Made by a program: the position numbers and the translations under genes. From contig NZ_CP015224.1 in NCBI RefSeq assembly GCF_001629735.1, positions 1,364,001 through 1,428,000 of the forward strand: 64,000 bases of DNA, read 5' to 3'. Position 1 is the first letter of the stretch. Each line of letters opens with the position of its first letter. The notes under the pieces are model-generated. The model was not told the origin of the DNA. It did no database searches and was given only the letters and a program-made list of their open reading frames with translations. Origin of the DNA: Lysinibacillus sphaericus (lineage in GTDB: Bacteria > Bacillota > Bacilli > Bacillales_A > Planococcaceae). Positions 44,506 to 53,997 of this stretch are shown here, in pieces.

Positions 44506-45762
44506 GTGGCTGAAATTAAAGTCCCTGAATTAGCAGAATCGATTACAGAAGGTAGTATCGCACAGTGGGTAAAAAAAGTGGGCGATCGCGTTGAAAAAGG
44601 TGAATTCATCGTTGAACTTGAAACAGATAAAGTAAACGCTGAAATCATTTCTGAAGAAGCAGGTGTATTAACACAAATTTTAGCTGAAGAAGGCGATACT
44701 GTACTAGTTGGTCAAGTTATCGCAATTGTAGAAGCAGGCGAAGGCGCAGCAGCTGCACCAGTAGCGGCAGCACCAGCTGAAGCAGCTCCAGCTCCAGCAG
44801 CGCCACAAGCGGCACCTGCAGCACCAGTAGCAGCAGCTCCTGTAGTAGAAGAAACTTCTGGTGAGCGTGTCATCGCATCTCCAGCTGCACGTCGACTTGC
44901 ACGTGAAAAAGGTATTGACCTTGCAGCGGTATCACCAGTAGATCCACAAGGCCGTGTACGTGTACAAGATGTAGCGGCACATGGTACAGCACCAGTAGTA
45001 GCAGCACCTACACCAGTAGCAACTACAGGTGGCCCAGTTGTATTCACACCAGCAGCTAATTCTGACCGTGTAACGATTGAAAAAATGAGCCGTCGTCGTC
45101 AAACAATTGCAAAACGTTTATTAGAAGTTAAACAATCAACAGCAATGTTAACAACATTCAACGAAATTGACATGACAAACATCATGGCACTTCGTAAACG
45201 TAAACAAGAAGAGTTTGTGAAAGCAAACGACATCAAACTTGGTTTCATGTCATTCTTCACTAAAGCTGTTGTTGCAGCACTGAAAAAATACCCATACGTA
45301 AACGCTCAAATCTCTGGCGATGAAATTCATTTAAATAACTTCTTTGATATCGGTATTGCAGTATCAACTGAAGAAGGTTTAGTAGTACCAGTTGTACGCG
45401 ATGCGAATAGCAAAAACTTTGCAGAAATCGAAAAAGATATCGCTAACTTAGCGACAAAAGCTCGTGATAAAAAATTAGGCTTAAATGACATGGCTGGTGG
45501 ATCATTCACAATCACAAATGGTGGTGTATTCGGTTCATTAATGTCAACACCAATTATGAACGGTACGCAAGCTGGTATTTTAGGTATGCACTCCATTGTA
45601 AACCGTCCGGTTGCAGTAAATGGTGAAGTTCAAATCCGTCCAATGATGTATGTAGCACTTTCTTACGATCACCGTATCATCGATGGAAAAGATTCTGTAG
45701 GATTCTTAAAAACAGTTAAAGAGTTAATCGAAAATCCTGAAGATTTATTATTAAATTCATAA
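44506..45762 (+). CDS. odhB: Dihydrolipoyl succinyltransferase E2
   Basis: 418 aa. GTG 44506, 8 nt after AGGAGG, gives [16 protein letters not shown], matching Bacillus OdhB; ATG 44500 is too close to the site. Lipoyl domain with Lys42 in [11 protein letters not shown]. An Ala/Pro-rich linker (about 82-125) precedes the E1/E3-binding domain ([20 protein letters not shown]). The catalytic domain ends with [19 protein letters not shown] (His and Asp of the CoA-acyl transfer). Confidence 0.98.
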   Translation: MAEIKVPELAESITEGSIAQWVKKVGDRVEKGEFIVELETDKVNAEIISEEAGVLTQILAEEGDTVLVGQVIAIVEAGEGAAAAPVAAAPAEAAPAPAAPQAAPAAPVAAAPVVEETSGERVIASPAARRLAREKGIDLAAVSPVDPQGRVRVQDVAAHGTAPVVAAPTPVATTGGPVVFTPAANSDRVTIEKMSRRRQTIAKRLLEVKQSTAMLTTFNEIDMTNIMALRKRKQEEFVKANDIKLGFMSFFTKAVVAALKKYPYVNAQISGDEIHLNNFFDIGIAVSTEEGLVVPVVRDANSKNFAEIEKDIANLATKARDKKLGLNDMAGGSFTITNGGVFGSLMSTPIMNGTQAGILGMHSIVNRPVAVNGEVQIRPMMYVALSYDHRIIDGKDSVGFLKTVKELIENPEDLLLNS

Positions 45763-45769
45763 TTCCTTT

Positions 45770-45798
45770 AAACCCTGCAAACTTTGCAGGGTTTTTTC
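45770..45798 (+). terminator. Terminator of the odh operon
   Basis: AACCCTGCAAA/TTTGCAGGGTT and TTTTTT. Confidence 0.9.
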
Positions 45799-46063
45799 TT
45801 GGCTTCTGTATCACTAAAGTCATTAGTAATTTTGATAATCCAAAACTATTTACTTAGTATAAAAAGAATAGGTAGTAAAAATATGTTGTTTTCCAGCAGA
45901 TATATGGATAAAAATACGTAGATTAATAATGGATAGGGCAAGCATAATACCCTAATATTGTCATTAGTCAGAAAAATGATAAAACTCTCTTGACGTACAT
46001 ACTAGTTTTATAGTAGTATCTAAATATCAATTAAATAAACAAACCTCACTAACAAACATCAGT

Positions 46064-46242
46064 GAGGTAGAGGCGCGGTATTTATTAGTTCATTGTTGAG
46101 TACAAGCAAACAAAGACGCAATGAAGAAGGAAATATCGCCGAAGTATAAAAGGAGCTCGTACTTTTATGCTGGGTCTGCAGTGAATAAGTGCAGGACTGT
46201 CCTAGTAAATTCATTTCCAGGTTTACTAGGTTGTGCTATCTC
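46064..46242 (+). promoter_or_regulatory. Lysine riboswitch (L box) aptamer
   Basis: All hallmark blocks are in order: TAGAGGCGCG (46068-46077), CGCCGAAG (46137-46144), GCTGGGTCTGCA (46169-46180), GGACTGTC (46194-46201) and GTGCTATCTC (46233-46242). P1 pairs GAGGTAG (46064-46070) with CTATCTC (46236-46242). Compared by eye with the B. subtilis lysC leader. It should bind lysine and turn the downstream transporter off. A competing hairpin, CCTCACT (46034-46040) with AGTGAGG (46061-46067), overlaps the P1 5' strand. Confidence 0.93.
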
Positions 46243-46289
46243 GGAAACATGGAATACTAGTGAGGATTTGGGCAACTGTCATAAAAGGT

Positions 46290-46322
46290 AAGACCTAAGT
46301 TCACAAAACTTAGGTCTTTTTT
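46290..46322 (+). terminator. Riboswitch-controlled attenuator
   Basis: AGACCTAAGTT/AACTTAGGTCT with a 5-nt loop and a T7 tract, 43 nt before the SBP gene. This is the expression platform of the lysine aptamer. Confidence 0.9.
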
Positions 46323-46364
46323 CGTACAGTTGTCTTATTTTTTTACAGAAAAGGGGAGTTTTTC

Positions 46365-47222
46365 ATGAAAAGAAAATGGTTGTTAGTAATGATCTCTATC
46401 ATGACGGCAATTGTGCTAGCTGCATGTGGCACTAGTGACAAAAAAGAAAGTAGTTCAGGTGATGCTGGCGCAGATAAAGAAGAAGGCGGCGGTGAATTCC
46501 GAATTGGAATGGAGGCGGGCTACCCACCATTCAACTGGACACAGCAAAACGATGCAAATGGAGCAGTAAAAATTGCAGATAACGCAGAGTATGCAGGTGG
46601 CTATGATGTACAAATGGCGAAAAAAATCGCTGAAGGTTTAGGCAAAGAATTAGTGATCGTCAAATTGGAATGGGACGGCTTAGTACCAGCGCTACAATCT
46701 AATAAAATTGATGCAATCATCGCGGGAATGTCGCCAACAGAAGAACGGAAGAAAACAATTGATTTTACTGAAAACTACTATACTTCTGATTTTGTAATGG
46801 TTATTAAAAAAGGTAGTAAATATGAAGGTGTCAAATCAATCCAAGATTTCTCTGGCGCAAAAATTACATCACAACTGAATACTTCCAACTACAATGTGAT
46901 TGATCAAATTAAAGGTGTCAATAAACAAACAGCAATGGAAAGCTTCCCAGCGATGCGTGTAGCTTTAGAGGCAGGCAAAATTGATGGATATGTAGCCGAA
47001 CGTCCTGAAGGAATTTCTGCGGCAGCTGCCAACGATAAATTCACATACGTAGCATTTGAAGAAGGCTTTGATACAGATCTTTCAAATACTTCGATTGCTG
47101 TAGGCTTACGTAAAGATGATGCTAATCTAGAAAAAATCAATGAAATCCTAAAAGGTATTTCTGAAGATGATCGTCAAGCGATAATGGAAGAAGCTATTTC
47201 TCAGCAACCAGCAGCACAATAA
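46365..47222 (+). CDS. Amino-acid ABC transporter substrate-binding lipoprotein, probably lysine
   Basis: 285 aa. Lipobox LAAC-GTSDKKES. SBP family 3: FRIGMEAGYPPFNWTQQNDA, GGYDVQMAKKIAEGLGKELV, WDGLVPALQSNKIDAIIAGM and SPTEERKKTIDFTENYY. This type usually carries polar or basic amino acids; an upstream lysine riboswitch points to lysine. AAGGGGAG precedes ATG 46365. Confidence 0.93.
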   Translation: MKRKWLLVMISIMTAIVLAACGTSDKKESSSGDAGADKEEGGGEFRIGMEAGYPPFNWTQQNDANGAVKIADNAEYAGGYDVQMAKKIAEGLGKELVIVKLEWDGLVPALQSNKIDAIIAGMSPTEERKKTIDFTENYYTSDFVMVIKKGSKYEGVKSIQDFSGAKITSQLNTSNYNVIDQIKGVNKQTAMESFPAMRVALEAGKIDGYVAERPEGISAAAANDKFTYVAFEEGFDTDLSNTSIAVGLRKDDANLEKINEILKGISEDDRQAIMEEAISQQPAAQ

Positions 47223-47230
47223 AAAAATGG

Positions 47231-47255
47231 CACGGACTAGTTGCTAGTCCGTGCA
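47231..47255 (+). other. Perfect 11-bp hairpin between SBP and permease genes
   Basis: GCACGGACTAG-TTG-CTAGTCCGTGC, 8 nt after the SBP stop codon, with no T tract. More likely an mRNA-stabilising or processing structure that keeps SBP above permease levels than a terminator. Confidence 0.6.
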
Positions 47256-47391
47256 CTATCATTTCATCATTATTAAAATGAGAACCTCTCTACATAATGA
47301 TAATGTCCTAGCGAAATAAATCATAGACTAGTAGAAAAAGCTAGGGCACGAAAAAGATAGCAAGCAACATGACATTGTAAGGAGGAACATC

Positions 47392-48117
47392 ATGAGTCTT
47401 GAATGGATACTTTCAATTATTGAAAACAACTGGCAAATGTTTTTACGAGGTGCGTATTATACGTTACTGATTTCGACTATAAGTACAATTATTGGTGCAT
47501 TTATCGGATTTTTCATCGGAATTATGCATACGATTCCAGTTCGTAAAAAAGGTGTGAAATTTTATAGCTTAAAGCTTATTAATTTTATACTCACATGCTA
47601 TGTTGAATTTTTCCGTGGTACACCAATGATTGTACAGGCTATGGTTGTCTACTATGGATTAGATATCGCATTTGGCATAGACATGCACTTTATTACAGCG
47701 GGGATTTTAGTCGTTTCACTTAATACAGGTGCCTATATGGCAGAAATTGTCCGAGGTGGTATCGTATCGATTGATAATGGTCAATATGAGGCAGCATCAG
47801 CTATCGGTATGAATCACTTCCAAATCATGCTTCACGTAGTCCTACCACAAGTAGCACGAAACGTACTGCCTGCGACAGGCAACCAATTAATTATGAATAT
47901 TAAAGATACAGCTGTACTAAACGTTATTGGAGTAACAGAATTATTCTTCCAAACAAAATCAATCTCCGGTAACAACTTCCGTTATTTTGAATCGTTCTTT
48001 GTAGCTTGTATTCTTTATTTCATAATGACATTCACTGCATCACGAATCCTTCTCTATGTTGAAAAACGTTTAGATGGACCAGATGCCTATCAAAAAGAAC
48101 AAAAAGAAGCAATATAG
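47392..48117 (+). CDS. Amino-acid ABC transporter permease
   Basis: 241 aa, five helices. The cytosolic EAA loop reads EAASAIGMNHFQIMLHVVLP; VEFFRGTPMIVQAMVVYYG and GAYMAEIVRGGIVSIDNGQY are typical of the HisM/GlnP group. Pairs with the ATPase 12 nt on. AAGGAGG before the ATG. Confidence 0.93.
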   Translation: MSLEWILSIIENNWQMFLRGAYYTLLISTISTIIGAFIGFFIGIMHTIPVRKKGVKFYSLKLINFILTCYVEFFRGTPMIVQAMVVYYGLDIAFGIDMHFITAGILVVSLNTGAYMAEIVRGGIVSIDNGQYEAASAIGMNHFQIMLHVVLPQVARNVLPATGNQLIMNIKDTAVLNVIGVTELFFQTKSISGNNFRYFESFFVACILYFIMTFTASRILLYVEKRLDGPDAYQKEQKEAI

Positions 48118-48129
48118 GGGGACGCACAA

Positions 48130-48864
48130 ATGGCAGTCATTAAAATTGAACATTTAAGTAAATCATTTGGACGTAACCAAGTGTTAAAAGATGTTAATTT
48201 TCAAGTGGAAAAAGGAGAAGTTGTTTGCTTAATAGGCTCCTCTGGTTCAGGCAAATCCACTTTACTTCGTTGCATTAATTTATTAGAAACACCAAGTGGT
48301 GGGCAAATTATTTATCAAGGGGAAGACATCCTAGATGAAAAACACAATATCCAAGAATATCGAACACATTTAGGGATGGTATTCCAGCAATTCAATTTAT
48401 TTAATAACCACAATGTTTTAAATAATTGTACAGTGGGGCAAATAAAAGTTTTAAAACGCTCGAAGAAGGAAGCAGAGGAAACAGCGCTTAAATATTTGAA
48501 CATTGTTGGTATGGAACAATATGTAAACGCAAAGCCTCGACAGCTTTCAGGGGGGCAAAAGCAACGCGTAGCCATCGCCAGAGCATTATCCATGAATCCT
48601 GAAGTGATGCTTTTTGACGAACCTACATCAGCACTAGACCCTGAGATGGTAGGGGAGGTATTAAAAGTGATGCGTCAATTAGCTGATGCAGGCAATACGA
48701 TGCTGATTGTAACGCATGAGATGGAGTTTGCCAAAGAGGTAGCAGATCGCGTAGTCTTTATGGATAAAGGTGTAATTGTCGAAGAGGGCCCACCATCACA
48801 GGTATTAATAAACCCTCAGCATGATCGGACGAAAGAGTTTTTAAAACGAACATTAAAGCAGTAG
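48130..48864 (+). CDS. Amino-acid ABC transporter ATPase
   Basis: 244 aa. Walker [11 protein letters not shown]-loop MVFQQFNLF, signature LSGGQKQR, Walker [15 protein letters not shown], switch His in IVTHEMEFA. GlnQ/HisP-type. Energises uptake by the preceding SBP and permease. GGGG lies before the ATG. Confidence 0.96.
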   Translation: MAVIKIEHLSKSFGRNQVLKDVNFQVEKGEVVCLIGSSGSGKSTLLRCINLLETPSGGQIIYQGEDILDEKHNIQEYRTHLGMVFQQFNLFNNHNVLNNCTVGQIKVLKRSKKEAEETALKYLNIVGMEQYVNAKPRQLSGGQKQRVAIARALSMNPEVMLFDEPTSALDPEMVGEVLKVMRQLADAGNTMLIVTHEMEFAKEVADRVVFMDKGVIVEEGPPSQVLINPQHDRTKEFLKRTLKQ

Positions 48865-48872
48865 GACCTCAT

Positions 48873-48906
48873 CAAAAAAAGTGAGTCCTATAATAGAGAC
48901 TCACTT
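48873..48906 (-). terminator. Terminator of the 32-residue membrane protein
   Basis: AAGTGAGTC/GACTCACTT with a 10-nt loop; on the minus strand it is followed by TTTTTTT. It may also stop plus-strand reading from the transporter operon. Confidence 0.75.
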
Positions 48907-49003
48907 ACTTTCTAGAATTCCATTCTGCATAAAGGACAAAGCAGATTACGAATGCTATTGCAATAATAAAAAACCATTGTGGTACACCGCCAAAGCTCAT
49001 CAT
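48905..49003 (-). CDS. 32-residue single-pass membrane miniprotein
   Basis: Minus-strand frame with GAGGTG 2 nt before ATG 49003 and 5 nt before the second ATG at 49000, and its own terminator. Sequence MMSFGGVPQWFFIIAIAFVI, then CFVLYAEWNSRK: one helix and a basic end. The presence of a ribosome site, typical membrane topology and terminator make it likely real. Function unknown. Confidence 0.65.
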   Translation of the reverse strand: MMSFGGVPQWFFIIAIAFVICFVLYAEWNSRK

Positions 49004-49135
49004 AACACCTCAAATGTAAAATTATTTTTGGATAGATTAGGTATTGTATTTCTTTTTTCTCCACAAAAGCCTAAAAATATTATAAAATAGGCATTAGACA
49101 TTAGCTTTATGCTAGTAAAGAGAGGTAGAGAGAAT

Positions 49136-49333
49136 ATGTTACATTTAAAATGGAAAGATGCGCCAACATTACGAACAGTGACTTGCAAACATACCAATGC
49201 ATCAAAATACCTAGTATCAAATGTTTTAACAGTAGGAAAAGAATATGAAGTAAAAAATGAAACAGAAGAGTTCATTTTTATCATTGATAACACTGGCAAC
49301 GTCGGTGGCTACTATAAAGATTATTTTGCATAA
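49136..49333 (+). CDS. DUF6501-like small protein
   Basis: 65 aa. MLHLKWKDAPTLRTVTCKHT, then SKYLVSNVLTVGKEYEVKNE, ending GNVGGYYKDYF. I recognise this as a conserved Bacillus small protein (DUF6501, from memory). AGAGG lies 10 nt before ATG 49136; the in-frame ATG at 49109 lacks a site. Beta-rich, SH3-like appearance; function unknown. Confidence 0.75.
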   Translation: MLHLKWKDAPTLRTVTCKHTNASKYLVSNVLTVGKEYEVKNETEEFIFIIDNTGNVGGYYKDYFA

Positions 49334-49342
49334 AAAGAAGAT

Positions 49343-49380
49343 AGGGTGGTTCAGATCATTTACTGAGCCACCCTTTTTTT
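49343..49380. terminator. Bidirectional terminator
   Basis: AGGGTGG-TCAG/CTGA-CCACCCT with T7 on the plus strand and a shorter T-run on the minus strand; it is shared with telA. Confidence 0.85.
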
Positions 49381-50453
49381 CATGAATCCCTCTGATAGCC
49401 TCTTATATCCGTCGTATTTTGCAACTGTTGCTTTTCCTGTTCCGTCGCCGTATGTAAGGCGAACACATCTTTTATAGCTGTTTGTAGCTCATATTGCGTT
49501 TCCTTAAATTTCGATACTTGCTGTTCGAATGAAGGTCTTGCAAAACGATCCTGTGTCTGTGATAATCGTTCCTCAAGCTGTGCATAATGATGATCCATAT
49601 GCATGGATAGCATCATTGCTAGTTGATTTTTCCATAAAGGAATTAATGTGACAATGGAAAACTCAATTTTTTCAGCTAATGTTTGATTCGCTTGTTGTAT
49701 CATACGAATTTGTGGTGCCGTTTGTAGGGCTACTTGTTGAGAAACCTGTAAATCATAAATACGTTGGTCCAACCTCTCAATTTGTGCAGCGAAATCATTT
49801 AGTTGTTGAATGGCAAGAGGCTGTTTATTTGCTTGGACACTTGTTATTTTTGTAGGAAGCTCCACCTCAATGGCCTGCTGCTTTTTCATTTGACCAGCTG
49901 CAATCGCAGTAGCTAGTTCCTCGAAAAATCCTCGATTATGTGTATAAAGTGCTTCTAAATTCTCTACATCCCGAATTAGTTGGAGCTGAGCACGTTCCAA
50001 TTGCACCCCGATACGTTCCACCTGAATACTAATACGCTCAAATTCTGTTAGGGTTTGTTTCACAGTAGGCTCTGTTTTACCACCAAATATTTTTTTGAAA
50101 AAGGTTTGTTTTTTTGGCTCTAAAGCTGTCGGGTCTACGCGATCTAAGGTTTGCATTAAGGAGTCTAGCATTTGACCTATTTTGGTCACGTCCTTTTGCT
50201 TCACCTGCGCTAACATTCGATCCGCAAACTGGGACAGGGAACGCTGTGAATCCTGTCCTAAAGACAGCAATGATTCAAAATCAGTTAAATCAATTTGGCT
50301 GGCATATAGTAAAGCCCGACTTTGCGCAAGAGGCGATAGCGTTTCGTACGTCGCCATCGCCTCATTTTGTGGAGTTGTTTCTAAATAAGATTGTACTAAT
50401 GGAGAAAGACCAGGAATGGTATTTAATTGAAAAGCATGTTCATCTGCCGTCAT
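49380..50453 (-). CDS. telA: Toxic anion resistance protein, TelA family
   Basis: 357 aa, soluble, helix- and coiled-coil-rich. TelA-typical parts are LLYASQIDLTDFESLLSLGQ, FKKIFGGKTEP, IQVERIGVQLERAQLQLIRD and LAEKIEFSIVTLIPLWKNQL. Tellurite resistance is the family name, but the physiological role is envelope stress and is poorly known. It overlaps xpaC by 4 nt (operon, as in B. subtilis xpaC-yaaN). Confidence 0.92.
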   Translation of the reverse strand: MTADEHAFQLNTIPGLSPLVQSYLETTPQNEAMATYETLSPLAQSRALLYASQIDLTDFESLLSLGQDSQRSLSQFADRMLAQVKQKDVTKIGQMLDSLMQTLDRVDPTALEPKKQTFFKKIFGGKTEPTVKQTLTEFERISIQVERIGVQLERAQLQLIRDVENLEALYTHNRGFFEELATAIAAGQMKKQQAIEVELPTKITSVQANKQPLAIQQLNDFAAQIERLDQRIYDLQVSQQVALQTAPQIRMIQQANQTLAEKIEFSIVTLIPLWKNQLAMMLSMHMDHHYAQLEERLSQTQDRFARPSFEQQVSKFKETQYELQTAIKDVFALHTATEQEKQQLQNTTDIRGYQRDS

Positions 50454-51100
50454 TTGTCATCGCCTCGCCAGTCCAATTGTTCTCTACGTCTAAGATTAGA
50501 ACGATTTGCGAATTCAATCTCCATTTGTAGGTGGTCAATATCATTCGCAAGCGCATCCTTTAAATCAATTTGAATCGTATCATTTAAGTCCGTTAGTGTT
50601 TCACGCGTTTTTGATAACGTCAATTGAATTTCTTTATCCTTCACAGGCTGTCTAGAAAGCATTGTATACTTATCCGTTAATTCCACTGCTGAAGGTAAAT
50701 GCGCATAGAAAAAGGGTTCAACATTGTAAAACTTACGTGGGTCTGTCTTGACAATCTTGACGATGTTTTTTGAAATACGGGTCATCTCCAGTAGTTGTTT
50801 AAAAGCAGATACGGAACGTACACGTAAATAGTTTTGACTTAATGTTTGAATTTGCTTATTAGCGGTTGATAATTGTGTTTCAATGTGTTTGAATTCTTCT
50901 TTTGTGATACCTGCTATTTGCATGACTTTCTTTTTTTGTCTATGTTTCAGCAACGCTGTACTCGTCGCATATGAACCAGCAAACAGTAAACCACCAAGGA
51001 AGAATCCAGGATTTGCTGCAATTGCTGCGATAGAAACAGTTGTTAGCGAAATAACGAAGCTAGCAGTATGTCTAGAAAAAAACTGTCCAATACTAAGCAT
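50450..51100 (-). CDS. xpaC: XpaC family protein
   Basis: 216 aa. An N-terminal pair of short hydrophobic segments (FVISLTTVSIAAIAANPGFF, GGLLFAGSYATSTALL), then a helical cytosolic domain (RKFYNVEPFFYAHLPSAVEL, LTDKYTML). XpaC was named for hydrolysis of X-phosphate, but its real role is unclear; it pairs with TelA. AGGAGG lies before ATG 51100; the longer upstream frame has no site. Confidence 0.88.
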   Translation of the reverse strand: MLSIGQFFSRHTASFVISLTTVSIAAIAANPGFFLGGLLFAGSYATSTALLKHRQKKKVMQIAGITKEEFKHIETQLSTANKQIQTLSQNYLRVRSVSAFKQLLEMTRISKNIVKIVKTDPRKFYNVEPFFYAHLPSAVELTDKYTMLSRQPVKDKEIQLTLSKTRETLTDLNDTIQIDLKDALANDIDHLQMEIEFANRSNLRRREQLDWRGDDK

Positions 51101-51582
51101 TGTTTCTTCCTCCTTGCATTTCAATATGTCTATCTTCTTATACGAAATAATCGACATAAAGTTTCAATGAAAAATGAAACCTTACATAAATTTTACTGCG
51201 AATCGCAAATTTTCTCAATGATATTACCTAGAATAACTAGGATTAAGTTGTTCAGTATGTATGTCCACTTATTTTTAAGAGATTTGTGAACATCATATCG
51301 TATGGATTCGAATTTCTAATGATTAGGTTTATGTGCTGTCTAGCTTGAAATAAACGTGTTGACTTATTTTTCGATCGTGCGGTTCTATTTCCTAGTGTAA
51401 GAATTAAGCATGGATGTTACTTTTTTATTCCCTAATACAAAACATCAACAACTGCTTTTAAACGAACCACCAATCTAAGTGCTTATTTTAAAATAGTTTA
51501 ATAAACCAAAATAGGATAATTATTGTATAATAAAGTCGGTATATACGATAATAGGATTGTGAAAAAAGAAAGCGGTGGAAAA
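51101..51582. other. Gene-free AT-rich stretch
   Basis: No coding frame or clear hairpin. TGTATAAT (51527-51534) near its right end is an extended -10 and probably serves the small membrane protein gene. Confidence 0.45.
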
Positions 51583-51771
51583 ATGAACAATAAAAAAGGA
51601 ATAATTATTGCTAGCATCATACTCTTATACTGTGTAATTGACGTTATCTATACATTTGTATTATCTGGAAAAATCAATTGGTCGATATTATTTTTAGCCG
51701 TATGTATGATTGGTTTAATAGAGGTCGCCATATTCAATAATAAATACCTAAAAAAGAATATAAATCATTAA
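51583..51771 (+). CDS. Small membrane protein, two helices
   Basis: 62 aa: MNNKKGIIIASIILLYCVID, VIYTFVLSG, and WSILFLAVCMIGLIEVAIF. GGTGG lies 4 nt before ATG 51583; upstream extension to 51523 has no site and overlaps the promoter. No family recognised. Function unknown. Confidence 0.6.
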   Translation: MNNKKGIIIASIILLYCVIDVIYTFVLSGKINWSILFLAVCMIGLIEVAIFNNKYLKKNINH

Positions 51772-51815
51772 TTATTATAGGGTGCATTTACCTTTAATAC
51801 CTTGTAAAAAAGAAG

Positions 51816-51842
51816 AGCCAGACTAAACAATGTCTGACTCCA
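51816..51842 (-). terminator. Terminator of the acylphosphatase-like gene
   Basis: GAGTCAGAC/GTCTGGCTC on the minus strand, then a T-rich run; the hairpin overlaps the gene's last codons. Confidence 0.7.
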
Positions 51843-52104
51843 TTCGTACATATCCTTTTAAATCATCATATAACTCTAAAGAAAATGAATTGGAATCGGC
51901 TTGGGGACTAACACCCTTTTGGACAAAAAGAAGGAATTCATTCAGCGCTTTTTCAGGTCCTTCTACTTCAACCTCAATTTGCTCGGCAGCATTCAATCTA
52001 CAATACCCTTTTAGCCCTAATTCAATGGCTTTTTGTTTAATAAAGAATCGGTAGCCTGTCCCATAGACGTCACCAAAAAATTTAATACTTGCTCGTTTGT
52101 TCAA
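51823..52104 (-). CDS. Acylphosphatase-like protein lacking the catalytic Asn
   Basis: 93 aa. The P-loop FGDVYGTGYRFF keeps the phosphate-binding Arg (usual GxVQGVGFR). The catalytic Asn expected in GWVRN is Leu here (GLKGYCRLNAAEQIEVEVEG), with an Asn shifted by one. Acylphosphatases hydrolyse acyl phosphates; this one may be inactive or altered. TTG 52104 is 6 nt after AGGAGGT. Confidence 0.8.
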   Translation of the reverse strand: MNKRASIKFFGDVYGTGYRFFIKQKAIELGLKGYCRLNAAEQIEVEVEGPEKALNEFLLFVQKGVSPQADSNSFSLELYDDLKGYVRMESDIV

Positions 52105-52146
52105 GGAAATACCTCCTACCATTAGAGAGGGGATGAGCCTCTCTCT

Positions 52147-53874
52147 TTATTGCATAACTCGTTCCTTTTCTAAATAGGCAATTAAGTTATTAATATAATA
52201 TAGAACTTGAGTTGACGCTTCATCTACTTCTTTAAGATGGCTATCAGCTTGTGCGATATTGCCAGCTTTAAAGGCTGTTGCCGCACGCTTCGCTGATTCG
52301 TGGACAAGTAAATGATAATTGTCTAAATCATGATAATCCTGTAAATGACCGAAACGCTCCACCGTACGAGAAGCTGTATACCATTTGCCAAGTCGACATT
52401 CTCTATGCGAAGAAACATCACTTGGTTCAACATGTTCTAGGCCAAGGAACATGTTATAAATGCGCCATTTCCATAAAATATGATCAGCTTTAGATAGCTG
52501 TAAAAGGGCTATGGATGAAAGCTGTACATTATTATTGGCAATAATATCATTACGGAAACGATTGATTTCTTTCCCTAAAAGGTGGATATCACTGGATGTA
52601 TTATGACTATAATCTCGAATATCTTCCTGCAAGCTAGAAATTTCAATCATTCTAGAGGAGACTTCATCGATGGCTGCCGCCTGTTGCTGCGAAATCGCTG
52701 CTGTATTGGTCACATCTAAGTTAATACCTTCAATCGCATGGACAATCGCATTCAATAATGGTAACGATTCTTTCGCCTCAACAGTTGCTTCTTTAATGAT
52801 TGCTGTTGTTTCAGTAATCGAGTCGGAGACTTCATTGGAATAGCTCTTTAAATGGTGAACATTCGTTGAAACCTCGCTCAAAGCCGAGACTGTGCTTTCC
52901 GCAAGTTTTCGTACTTCTTGTGCGACAACCGCAAAGCCCTTGCCATGTTCACCCGCACGTGCAGCTTCAATGGAGGCATTTAGAGCCAGTAAATTGGTCT
53001 GGTCCGCAATTTGGTTGATTAATGTCACGACTTGTTCAATATCATTCACCCGTTTTTGTAATTCTGAAAAAGATTCTACAATCGAAGTAAACGTTTCTTC
53101 CGTTTTAAAGATTTCTGATAATGCATGTTCAATGGCATTTTTACCTTGTGTCGCATGGTCAACAGATTCAGTTGTTTTCTCAGATATATGAGAGGACATG
53201 CGGGCAACTTCATTGATTGAAGCGGCAATTTCCTCAGTAGCAGCTGTAGAGGACTGGATCTCCTCATTTTGCTTATCTAAACTAAATACTAAATCTTTCA
53301 TATACATGATTTTGGCATTGACGTCCATCAAGGATGATATTTCACCCACAACATTCTCAATGATGCGCTCCGTCAATACCTCCACTAATAGTTCCTGATC
53401 GACATTGACAGCGGACTGGAAGGATTTCATAAACTGGAAGGCTTTATTGGGCTTCATTCCAAAGTTATGTAAAATATAAGTAGTAATATAAAAGGCAAAC
53501 TGATTGAAAACGACAATTAATTTACCAGGCTCATATTGATGCTTACGGAATAAATTGAAAAACTTGACGGTTTCATCCACATATTCGTCATCCCGCGTTG
53601 CTAGGAAAAATTGTGTTAAGTATTGATTAATGTTTTCTTCACTAATGGTTAATTGAGAGGTAGGGGATATCTCACTTAAATAGTGGTGAAAAATGGCATT
53701 CATAGAAGGAGTAATATCTTTTAGCTTTTCGTAGAGCGTCTTTAAATGCTCTTCATCTTGCGTATTGAAATGGTTAAATGCCAATGTTTGATGGAATCGG
53801 CCTGTTGCACGTAAATCTGTACCACGTTTTAGTAGTTCTTCTAGCTCAGCTTTAGGTCGAATGCTTGAAAACAT
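52147..53874 (-). CDS. Globin-coupled chemoreceptor with C-terminal CZB domain
   Basis: 575 aa, no membrane helix. The N-terminal ~170 residues form a sensor-globin fold ([40 protein letters not shown]), like HemAT; whether heme is kept is uncertain because the proximal-His segment is short. A methyl-accepting signalling domain follows, with the CheA/CheW tip [20 protein letters not shown]. The C-terminus is a chemoreceptor zinc-binding domain: His465 (DHILWKW), Cys493 (CRLGKWY), His521 and His525 (HLLVH). A soluble receptor for O2 or redox and zinc or oxidant cues (inferred). Confidence 0.88.
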   Translation of the reverse strand: MFSSIRPKAELEELLKRGTDLRATGRFHQTLAFNHFNTQDEEHLKTLYEKLKDITPSMNAIFHHYLSEISPTSQLTISEENINQYLTQFFLATRDDEYVDETVKFFNLFRKHQYEPGKLIVVFNQFAFYITTYILHNFGMKPNKAFQFMKSFQSAVNVDQELLVEVLTERIIENVVGEISSLMDVNAKIMYMKDLVFSLDKQNEEIQSSTAATEEIAASINEVARMSSHISEKTTESVDHATQGKNAIEHALSEIFKTEETFTSIVESFSELQKRVNDIEQVVTLINQIADQTNLLALNASIEAARAGEHGKGFAVVAQEVRKLAESTVSALSEVSTNVHHLKSYSNEVSDSITETTAIIKEATVEAKESLPLLNAIVHAIEGINLDVTNTAAISQQQAAAIDEVSSRMIEISSLQEDIRDYSHNTSSDIHLLGKEINRFRNDIIANNNVQLSSIALLQLSKADHILWKWRIYNMFLGLEHVEPSDVSSHRECRLGKWYTASRTVERFGHLQDYHDLDNYHLLVHESAKRAATAFKAGNIAQADSHLKEVDEASTQVLYYINNLIAYLEKERVMQ

Positions 53875-53997
53875 ATAAAAACCTCCAAAAATTATGTATA
53901 ATAAGGTAATAATAGCATAATTCAGGTGGTTTTAATAGACATTTCGGGTGTGTTTGCTAAAATGAAAATATCTTATGACAGCAAGGAATGGGCAAAT

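Noticed and set aside
44712-45047. Ala/Thr/Gly-rich open frame on the minus strand
   Set aside because: It is the mirror of the Ala/Pro linker of odhB and has no ribosome site.
49380-51100. Tellurite resistance operon acquired by transfer
   Set aside because: xpaC-telA is a core pair in Bacillaceae; base use is like its neighbours and no mobile genes are near.
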